Assembly: GCA_016934605.1 (NCBI GenBank)
Contig: JAFGSO010000440.1
Span: 1-7,544 of the forward strand
Reading direction: 5' to 3'
Origin: Calditrichota bacterium
GTDB lineage: Bacteria; Calditrichota; Calditrichia; RBG-13-44-9
DNA length: 7,544 nt
Shown here: piece after piece, positions 1-6,238 of the stretch
Numbering within the stretch: position 1 is the stretch's first letter
Layout: the number at the start of each line of letters is the position of its first letter
Notes under the pieces: generated by a model
Told to the model about the DNA's origin: nothing
Seen by the model: only the letters and a program-made list of their open reading frames with translations
Database searches by the model: none
Translations under genes and position numbers: made by a program

Positions 1-87
1 GCCCCATACCTGCCAAGCGGAATATACTATTACAGTTTGGAGGTCGGAAATTTTGTTGAAACAAAGAAAATGATTTTGATGAGATGA
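1..87 (+). CDS. C-terminal end of a type IX-secreted protein (5' part outside window)
   Basis: Frame 1 is open from the window edge and stops with TGA at 85-87, giving 28 residues. The segment reads LPSGIYYYSLEVG, then a short linker, then ETKKMILMR at the end. This is the last part of a type IX secretion sorting domain (type A): the SGxYxYxL beta strand followed by a KMxxxR end. Such domains carry a protein across the outer membrane and are usually cleaved off. Its ending closely resembles that of the next gene (TRKMVVMR), so two cargo proteins lie head to tail. The body of the protein is not in the window, so its activity is unknown. The call as a sorting tail is firm despite the short length, because the pattern and the stop agree. 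Confidence 0.85.
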   Translation, partial: APYLPSGIYYYSLEVGNFVETKKMILMR

Positions 88-93
88 TGATGA

Positions 94-121
94 GGGAAAA
101 GGGCAAAGGGAAAAGGGCAAA
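94..121 (+). repeat. Perfect 14-bp tandem duplication, purine-rich
   Basis: The unit GGGAAAAGGGCAAA occurs twice with no gap, at 94-107 and 108-121. A third, degenerate start (GCGAAAAAAA) follows. It lies between the stop of the upstream cargo gene and the start of the FG-GAP gene. No function is visible. It could be a slippage product or a copy of a dispersed intergenic repeat. Confidence 0.8.
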
Positions 122-169
122 GCGAAAAAAATTACATCACCAAACAATAAATTAAAGTGTTTATTGATT

Positions 170-2158
170 ATGAGTACCTTCAAATCCATATTATTCAATC
201 ATCAGATTTGGATTCTTATCTTTGTCTGTCAGCTTTTTATTTTTATTCCACTGGCACATTCTCAGCCCTGGCAGCAGAATAACCTTATCTTTAATCCCAG
301 CGGAATCCCCTCTCTGTCATTTTCTCAACCACGTTTTGCTGATCTGGATGCCGATAATGATTACGATTTCATTCTGGGAAACATCAGTGAAAATCCGCTC
401 TACTTTGTGAATACCGGCTTGGTAACCAATCCGGTATTTCAGGCCGGAATGGATATCTTTCAACCGGTTTCATCACTGGACGCGGAAATGGGTGTTTTTG
501 TGGATCTGGATCAAGATGGCGACCGGGATTTCATCTGTGGCGGCTATACCGGACTGAATTATTATGAAAATATGGGCGATTCCACCCAGGTCCTTTTACT
601 GAAAATTGACCACTTTTTCCAAGGCCTCATCACCGGTTCATATCCGGTCCCCACTCTTGCCGATTTGGATTTGGATGGCGATATGGATCTTTTAACCGGA
701 TTGAGTGAAGACGGCCGGCTAAAATATTTCGAAAACGTGGGTACCCCGGATTCTGCCGCATATCTGGAATCCGATGCCCGGATCTGGTATGATGTTGGGT
801 TGTATGCCTATCCCTATTTTTCGGATCTGGACAATGACGGAGATTTCGATCTGCTGGTCGGCAAAGATGTCACCGGATTTAATTTTTACCGGAACATTGG
901 AGATTCCCTGCAATGGCAGTGGCAACCCGATTATTCGGTATTTTCCGGGATCGCCCAGTCGTCCTACTGGAATTCACCCTGTCTGGTTGATTTAAACGGT
1001 GACGGGAAGAAAGATCTGGTATACGGAACCGCTGCCGGACCCATCAATTACTACCGGAATACCGGGAGTGCCTTGTCACCGGTCTGGACAGCCCAGAACC
1101 AGCCGTTTGGCGGGGTCATCGACGTGGGAGGAGCCAGTTCTCCCTGCCTCATCGACTTTGATGGTGACGGAGACCTGGATCTATTGTCCGGGACTCAGCT
1201 GGGTTATGTAAAATATTTTGAAAATATCGGCAATGCCACAGGTCCGGCCTGGATGGAGAAAAGCTCCTATTTCAGCTCAATCGATCACTCAATCTACGCG
1301 GCAGTTTCTGCCGGAGATGTCAACGGTGATTTGCTACCCGATGTGATCACCGGCGATCTGAACGGCGGATTATTTTTTCATAAGAATACCGGTACCGGTT
1401 TCACCTATCTCAGTAGTGTGTTCAGCGGAGTAGATCTGGGTGACTTTTCGGCTCCGGTGCTGGTGGATATGGACGGTGATGCGGATCTGGACATTGTTGC
1501 CGGAAATGAGGACGGCCAGTTATTCTATTTTGAAAACAGCGGATCTCCGGATTCCGCCAGCTGGTCCGAAATTTCAGGTTATTTTGGAGCTATCGATGTG
1601 GGCAGCAACTGTGTTCCGGCCGCCGGGGACATTGATTATGACGGTGATATTGATATTATCACCGGTAATCTCTTCCGTGAAGTGACCTGCTTCAAGAACG
1701 AGGATGGTTCCTGGATTGAGGATACCCTCACGGTCAGCGGAATCAGCGGTGGTCAGAACACCGCGCCTGCGCTGGGAGATCTGGACGGCGACGGAGATCC
1801 GGATTTAACCCTGGGAAATTATGATGGGACATTCGATTACTTTCAGAACGATCATCCGCCGGTTTCTATCCCATCAGAAAAATCAATGATACCGAGAACT
1901 CCTCAGCTCTTTCAGAACTACCCCAATCCCTTTAATCCGACCACAAACATAAAATTTGAGCTGCCAAAAACTACTGAAGTGATCCTTGAAATTTATAACA
2001 TTCTCGGCGAGAACATTGTCACTTTAGTGTCCGATAGACTAAAAGCAGGTACGTATATATATCAATGGACTGCAAGCAATGTGGCATCCGGTGTATATCT
2101 GGTCCGGATACAGGCTGAAGACTTTATTCAAACCCGGAAGATGGTAGTGATGAGGTAA
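170..2158 (+). CDS. Secreted FG-GAP/VCBS repeat protein with type IX sorting domain
   Basis: 662 residues from ATG 170. An in-frame TTG lies two codons upstream (164), but ATG gives the better signal peptide. No clear Shine-Dalgarno is present. Residues 1-32 form a signal peptide: a long hydrophobic core, then LAHSQ with likely cleavage after AHS. Ten acidic loops of the FG-GAP/VCBS type (DxDxDGDxD) start near residues 58, 112, 165, 219, 274, 329, 383, 433, 487 and 537, about every 50-55 residues. Most are followed by a YFEN(I/T)G turn. Such loops normally bind calcium and build beta-propeller blades; the seventh (DVNGDLLPD) is degenerate. Residues 577-662 are a sorting domain: QNYPNPFNP, a beta sandwich containing YNILGE, and TRKMVVMR at the end. 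The protein is probably exported and surface-attached or released. No catalytic domain is visible, so a binding or structural role is only an inference. Confidence 0.93.
   Translation: MSTFKSILFNHQIWILIFVCQLFIFIPLAHSQPWQQNNLIFNPSGIPSLSFSQPRFADLDADNDYDFILGNISENPLYFVNTGLVTNPVFQAGMDIFQPVSSLDAEMGVFVDLDQDGDRDFICGGYTGLNYYENMGDSTQVLLLKIDHFFQGLITGSYPVPTLADLDLDGDMDLLTGLSEDGRLKYFENVGTPDSAAYLESDARIWYDVGLYAYPYFSDLDNDGDFDLLVGKDVTGFNFYRNIGDSLQWQWQPDYSVFSGIAQSSYWNSPCLVDLNGDGKKDLVYGTAAGPINYYRNTGSALSPVWTAQNQPFGGVIDVGGASSPCLIDFDGDGDLDLLSGTQLGYVKYFENIGNATGPAWMEKSSYFSSIDHSIYAAVSAGDVNGDLLPDVITGDLNGGLFFHKNTGTGFTYLSSVFSGVDLGDFSAPVLVDMDGDADLDIVAGNEDGQLFYFENSGSPDSASWSEISGYFGAIDVGSNCVPAAGDIDYDGDIDIITGNLFREVTCFKNEDGSWIEDTLTVSGISGGQNTAPALGDLDGDGDPDLTLGNYDGTFDYFQNDHPPVSIPSEKSMIPRTPQLFQNYPNPFNPTTNIKFELPKTTEVILEIYNILGENIVTLVSDRLKAGTYIYQWTASNVASGVYLVRIQAEDFIQTRKMVVMR
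1898..2155 (+). other. Type IX secretion C-terminal sorting domain (type A) of the FG-GAP protein
   Basis: Residues 577-662 of the preceding protein. The entry motif is FQNYPNPFNPTT, followed by strand IKFELP, then the LEIYNILGE strand, the SGVYLVRI strand and the basic end RKMVVMR. All landmark positions of this domain class are present, so the protein should be an intact type IX cargo. A short linker (about residues 561-576) separates it from the last FG-GAP repeat. Confidence 0.9.
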
Positions 2159-2228
2159 CATGTACTGTGTGCGGAAGATAATATCAGAAATCAGCTTTTT
2201 CATGATTGATAATCACTTGATTCCTGTT

Positions 2229-2933
2229 TTATTGACCTAAATTAGTTGCTATTTTTATACTGGTATTGAGAATTGTGGTTTTCAAATCATCATAGAAATC
2301 TGTATTCTCAAGATCTGAATCTGTCGTGCGCATTTCGTCAATCTGTTTCATTTGTCTATCAATATATCGCATTACATTACCATATTCGATATACCGATAA
2401 TCCTCTTTTTTATTTCTATTAACCGTATATAACTTTTGAACTTCTTCCAAACTGATATTTCGATAAACCACAACCTTGATATTATATTTTATATTTGGAT
2501 CCGGGGCGCCATGGCTCTCCCATTGATACCATTGGAAGCCAATTAACTCGTAAGCCATAGATTGTACACCAAAATCGGAATACTCCATTAAACAAATATT
2601 TCTCTTAAAACAAAATTCTTTAACATAATCTACAGGACTTTTAACAAGGCCAATTAGAGGCAATTCTCTCTTACTTATTGACAGAATTTTTCCGTTAAGG
2701 CTTTGATCATATAACCATCGATCTTTTATGAAGATGTACCACTGGACTGGATAGATTTTATAGTAAGGACTTTCCACAGGACTCATATCTTTTTTTCTCT
2801 GTATCAGCCGTGCGCATTCCAATTCCTCTTCTATAACGCCTATGTCATTTAATCCATCCTCGTTCATGTCTGATAAAAGAAATTTACTGTTTTTCGCAAA
2901 CCAGCACGCAGAGAACACAGAGAAAAAGATCAT
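2229..2933 (-). CDS. Hypothetical protein with one N-terminal DxNxDGxxD loop; 5' end doubtful
   Basis: 234 residues as drawn from ATG 2933; I do not recognise the family. Residues 22-30 read DMNEDGLND, preceded by KFLLS and followed by IGVI. This is the shape of a single FG-GAP or dockerin-like calcium loop. The rest (about 45-234) is a mixed alpha/beta region rich in Trp and Tyr (KIYPVQWYIFIKDRW, FQWYQWES). It ends in a charged, probably helical stretch (about 160-234) with no membrane segment. The gene converges on the FG-GAP gene with 70 bp between stops. It is clearly more AT-rich than that neighbour. The first 15 codons coincide with a suspected dispersed repeat and give an unconvincing start: short, hydrophobic, with no basic residues. 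The true N terminus may be lost, frameshifted, or at a later codon. A uniform open frame of 705 nt argues that it is, or recently was, a real gene. Confidence 0.6.
   Translation of the reverse strand: MIFFSVFSACWFAKNSKFLLSDMNEDGLNDIGVIEEELECARLIQRKKDMSPVESPYYKIYPVQWYIFIKDRWLYDQSLNGKILSISKRELPLIGLVKSPVDYVKEFCFKRNICLMEYSDFGVQSMAYELIGFQWYQWESHGAPDPNIKYNIKVVVYRNISLEEVQKLYTVNRNKKEDYRYIEYGNVMRYIDRQMKQIDEMRTTDSDLENTDFYDDLKTTILNTSIKIATNLGQ
2896..2928. repeat. Possible dispersed intergenic repeat overlapping the 5' end of the minus-strand gene
   Basis: The stretch contains GCACGCAGAGAACACAG followed by AGAAAAAG. This resembles the low-complexity (CACAGAGAA)-type repeat that I recall in many unrelated bacterial genomes, which translates to LCVLCV-like peptides. 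In one minus-strand frame it reads LFLCVLCVLVC. Only one copy is in the window, so its repeat nature rests on recognition and not on an observed second copy. Confidence 0.35.
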
Positions 2934-2947
2934 TGCGATGCATATTG

Positions 2948-2976
2948 ATGATAAAGTTTATGAATTAACCAAGCAA
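2948..2976 (-). promoter_or_regulatory. Weak sigma-70-type promoter candidate for the minus-strand gene
   Basis: Read on the minus strand, TTGCTT (2976-2971) is followed by exactly 17 bp and then TATCAT (2953-2948). The -10 matches the classical consensus at five of six positions, the -35 at only three. The predicted transcript start is near 2941, leaving a leader of about 7 nt before ATG 2933. That would be nearly leaderless. The region is AT-rich, so chance matches are likely. Confidence 0.25.
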
Positions 2977-3208
2977 AAAAGTATATTAATTTTCCACGAG
3001 AAATTTACTTCATAGTCATTTAATATTCTTTCAGAGTTTTGTACCCTTTTAAAAAAAAGTATTCATTAATCAAAACAGACAACAGCTTTCAGTTTCTTTT
3101 TGATAGCCTTTTTATTATATTGTGAATGTTGTCATCAGTGATTCTTTGCAGCATTCAAGACTGACAGATTTCTCTATAGCAGGTTTTTCCAGCAACTAAC
3201 CGGGAAAG

Positions 3209-6196
3209 ATGATGTCAGTAGAGATTGGACAGACCATTTCTCATTACCAGATCCTCGATAAACTCGGCGAAGGAGGGATGGGACTGGTTTACAAAGCCCT
3301 TGATACCTCACTGAACAGGAATGTGGCTTTAAAATTTCTTCCTACACATCTTACCGAGGATCCAGAGAGTCGAAAGCGCTTCATAGTTGAAGCACAATCT
3401 GCTTCGGCTCTGGATCACCCCAACATTTGTACCATCCATGAAATCAATGAAACCGAAAAGGGCCAGCTATATATCTGCATGAACTATTACCAGGGTGAAT
3501 CCCTGCGCCAGAAAATAAAAAAAGGCCCTGTACCCTTCCGGGAAGCCATCAAAATAATCATGCAAATTGCCCGGGGACTCCAGGCTGCCCATAACCAAAA
3601 GATTATTCACCGCGATATTAAACCGGGGAATATTTTGATTTCTGAAAATGGAGAGGTCAAAATTGTGGATTTCGGACTAGCCAAGCTGGCCGGTCAAAAA
3701 CTGACTGAATCGGTTTCCACGAAAGGGACTATCGCTTACATGGCTCCGGAATTCATTCGAGGTATACCCGCAGATAACAGAACTGACATCTGGTCCCTAG
3801 GAGTTGTGCTCTTTGAAATGCTGACCGGTCATTTGCCCTTCGAGGGGGAATACCCGGAACCGATGATGTATTCTATCATCAATGAAGAACCTGAATTACT
3901 TTCCCAATATTTGAATGACGTTCCTGAAATATTGGAATCGATTCTGGATAAATGTCTTAATAAAGATCCAGTGCAACGCTACCAAAATTTAGGCGAACTT
4001 ATTTCAGATTTAGAAAAATTAAAGCCGGGAATGAATGAAACTGGTAGCACAGTGATCACAAAAAAATCAAATAGAAAACCTTCTTATAAGATTACAATCA
4101 TTGGATTTTTTCTCATTATATTGATAATCGGATTTATCCTGATATATCAATATATCTCTAACACCCCAGCTACCGGAGCAAAACATATTGCCGTAATCAC
4201 TTTTGAAAACCATACCGGTGAAAAAAAATTCGACTACCTTCAGAAAGCAATTCCCAACCTGCTCATATCCAGTTTAGAGCAATCCGGCAATCTGAGAGTC
4301 GCAACCTGGGAGCATTTAAATGATCTGCTTAAACAAAAAAATATGCAAAATGTCGACATGATTGATCCGGATCTGGGATTTGAACTATGCCGGATGGATG
4401 GCATTGAAACTATTATTCTGGGTAGCTATACCAAAGCGGGGGACATATTCGCTCTGGATATTAAAATGCTGGATGTAGTAACAAAAGAACTTCTGCAAAG
4501 TGCCCATACACATGGAAATGGAATAAGCAGTATTTTGACACATCAAATTGATGAGCTAAGCACCAATATTACAAAAAACTTAGGTGTTCCCCCAAAAATA
4601 TCCGGTTCAATCCGTCCGTTATCAGAAATAACTACCACATCCATGGAGGCTTACAACTATTTTATTCGAGGAAGAGACGAATGGGAAAAAAGAAATATTG
4701 AAAATTCCAAGCATTTCTTAGAAAAAGCGGTTAAAATTGATACTACATTTGCCACCGCTTATTCTTACCTCGCCATAGCATATTACATGTTAGATGAACC
4801 AAAAACATGTAAAAGTATGCTGCAAAAAGCAAGGCATCATTCAGCCAGGGCGACTGAGAAAGAGAGGCTTTACATCGAAGCGCGATTTGCACTGTATATC
4901 GAGAAGAATAATGAGAAAAGATTCAATCTTTTACATAATATAACAGCAAGATATCCACAGGAAAAACGCGCTCATCTTGATTTGGCTTTCTTTTATTATT
5001 TTCGACGAAAGTTGTATACCCAGGCCTTTGAGCGGTTTCAAATAGTGCTTGAGCTTGATCCAAATTTCGGATTAGCTTATAATATGCTCGCTCTAACTTA
5101 TATGGAAACAGGAGAGTACCAGAAAGCGATCCAGAACTTTGAACAATATGCTTCCTTAAATCCGGGCGATGCCAATGTTTTCGATTCCATGGGGGAATTG
5201 TACCTCAGAATGGGAGAGTTGGATCAGGCACTGGCAAAATATCAGGAAGCGATTGAGGTTGAACCACAGTATTTTTATGCATACAGATCTACCTCCTACA
5301 TATATGCATTAAAGGAAGATTACGAAAATACAATAAAATGGATTGATCAATACATTAAAATGGCTGCATCAGAGGGGATTAAAGCAAGGGGCCATTTGTA
5401 TAAAGGATTCTATTATTTCTGGCTGGGGAGCATCAGGCAATCATTAAAAGAGCTGGTCGTTGCCGCAAATTACTATGGAGTGATCGAAAGTGGGAGGGGG
5501 CTGGCCCATATAGAATGGATAAAAGGATGGATTTATTTTTACCGGGGGGAACGGATAAAAGGACGACAACATTTTAAAAACTGGTATGATTATTGGTTAG
5601 AAGAAGACCCGGAATTTGCTTCACTCTACAGGGCTGAATACTGTTTTTATTCCGGAACAACAGATTTAAGTGAAGCAAAAGTAGATTCAGCGAGAGAAAA
5701 ATTGGACGAGATGAAGACACTGCTGCCACATATTGAACCACAAAATAGGGATCGCATTCAACACTATTATAATATCCTGAGTATGGAGCTATTGCTATCG
5801 GATGGTTATATTGAAAAAGTAATTTCTATTTATGAAAAAATATCTACCTTACCAATACCTTCAATTTATCCAAAAAGTTTAATATATTATAATTTACCGT
5901 TTATAAACTCCCGGGAACTCTCTGCGATTGCGAATCTCCGCAGGGGTAACTTGGATGAAGCTATAAATGCGTATGAAAAGTTGATTAATTTAAATCACCA
6001 AAAAAGTAAAGAGCGCCGATTAGTTCACCCCACTTATTATTTTAAACTGGCAAAATTATACGAACAGAAGGGACAATTTAATAAAGCAAGTGAAAGGTAT
6101 CGGAAATTTCTGGAAATCTGGAAAAACGCAGATGCAGGAACTCCCGAAGTAATAGAAGCACAAAAAAGTCTCCATAGAATGAGTGGTATGAATTAG
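3209..6196 (+). CDS. Transmembrane Hanks-type Ser/Thr kinase with TolB-like and TPR sensor region
   Basis: 995 residues from ATG 3209. A second ATG at 3212 is equally possible and better spaced from the weak GGGAAAG at 3202-3208. Kinase domain, residues 13-270: glycine loop GEGGMG (20-25), VALK with Lys42, helix-C Glu61, HRDIKPGN (134-141, catalytic Asp136), DFG (154-156), activation loop with Thr171 and Thr174, APE (179-181), DIWSLG (193-198) and Arg257. All key residues are present, so it should be active. One membrane helix lies at about 295-316. Residues 325-460 resemble the TolB-N/CsgG-type alpha/beta domain (HIAVITFENHTG; later IILGSYTKAG). From about 480 to 970 run TPR-like helical pairs, clearest at 617-685 and 905-970. 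By family topology the kinase is cytoplasmic and the rest periplasmic. The likely role is to sense an envelope or protein-assembly signal and phosphorylate cytoplasmic targets. The next gene on the strand is a sigma-54 activator 42 bp away. Confidence 0.95.
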   Translation: MMSVEIGQTISHYQILDKLGEGGMGLVYKALDTSLNRNVALKFLPTHLTEDPESRKRFIVEAQSASALDHPNICTIHEINETEKGQLYICMNYYQGESLRQKIKKGPVPFREAIKIIMQIARGLQAAHNQKIIHRDIKPGNILISENGEVKIVDFGLAKLAGQKLTESVSTKGTIAYMAPEFIRGIPADNRTDIWSLGVVLFEMLTGHLPFEGEYPEPMMYSIINEEPELLSQYLNDVPEILESILDKCLNKDPVQRYQNLGELISDLEKLKPGMNETGSTVITKKSNRKPSYKITIIGFFLIILIIGFILIYQYISNTPATGAKHIAVITFENHTGEKKFDYLQKAIPNLLISSLEQSGNLRVATWEHLNDLLKQKNMQNVDMIDPDLGFELCRMDGIETIILGSYTKAGDIFALDIKMLDVVTKELLQSAHTHGNGISSILTHQIDELSTNITKNLGVPPKISGSIRPLSEITTTSMEAYNYFIRGRDEWEKRNIENSKHFLEKAVKIDTTFATAYSYLAIAYYMLDEPKTCKSMLQKARHHSARATEKERLYIEARFALYIEKNNEKRFNLLHNITARYPQEKRAHLDLAFFYYFRRKLYTQAFERFQIVLELDPNFGLAYNMLALTYMETGEYQKAIQNFEQYASLNPGDANVFDSMGELYLRMGELDQALAKYQEAIEVEPQYFYAYRSTSYIYALKEDYENTIKWIDQYIKMAASEGIKARGHLYKGFYYFWLGSIRQSLKELVVAANYYGVIESGRGLAHIEWIKGWIYFYRGERIKGRQHFKNWYDYWLEEDPEFASLYRAEYCFYSGTTDLSEAKVDSAREKLDEMKTLLPHIEPQNRDRIQHYYNILSMELLLSDGYIEKVISIYEKISTLPIPSIYPKSLIYYNLPFINSRELSAIANLRRGNLDEAINAYEKLINLNHQKSKERRLVHPTYYFKLAKLYEQKGQFNKASERYRKFLEIWKNADAGTPEVIEAQKSLHRMSGMN

Positions 6197-6199
6197 TAG

Positions 6200-6220
6200 T
6201 TGTATTTCGCTGAAATACAA
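6200..6220 (+). promoter_or_regulatory. Perfect inverted repeat between kinase and activator genes
   Basis: Arms TTGTATTTC (6200-6208) and GAAATACAA (6212-6220) are exact reverse complements around a 3-nt centre (GCT). The element begins 3 nt after the kinase stop and ends immediately before the ribosome-binding region of the next gene. It lacks the T-run of an intrinsic terminator and is AT-rich. It could be a transcript hairpin that adjusts expression between the two cistrons, or a dyad operator for a dimeric protein. The sequence alone does not choose between them. Confidence 0.65.
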
Positions 6221-6230
6221 GGGAAGCAGG
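6221..6230 (+). promoter_or_regulatory. Ribosome-binding site supporting ATG 6239
   Basis: GGGAAGCAGG lies directly after the inverted repeat, and its AGG ends 8 nt before ATG 6239. This favours 6239 over the second in-frame ATG at 6254. It is a modest Shine-Dalgarno match, but better than those of the other genes in the window. Confidence 0.5.
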
Positions 6231-6238
6231 TTTATCTG

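Noticed and set aside
2203..2215. Small inverted repeat TGATT-GAT-AATCA between the convergent genes, as a possible terminator
   Set aside because: It has only five weak base pairs and no T-run on either strand, so it is likely chance in AT-rich DNA.
3093..3121. TTTCTT, 17 bp, TATATT as a promoter for the kinase
   Set aside because: The -35 match is poor and the region is T-rich, so many such pairs can be drawn. A second pairing from TTGATA at 3100 has no usable -10.
3123..3157. Dyad TGAATG ... CATTCA upstream of the kinase
   Set aside because: The arms are six bases with a 23-base loop, which is within chance expectation.
2934..3208. Search for a sigma-54 promoter (TGGCAC-N5-TTGC type) before the kinase, which would suggest feedback from the activator
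   Set aside because: No TGG element occurs on the plus strand of this region, so there is no evidence of sigma-54 control here.
4221..4228. A8 run in the kinase gene as a phase-variation or programmed-frameshift site
   Set aside because: The frame is intact across it, similar A-runs are scattered through the AT-rich gene, and nothing indicates an alternative product.
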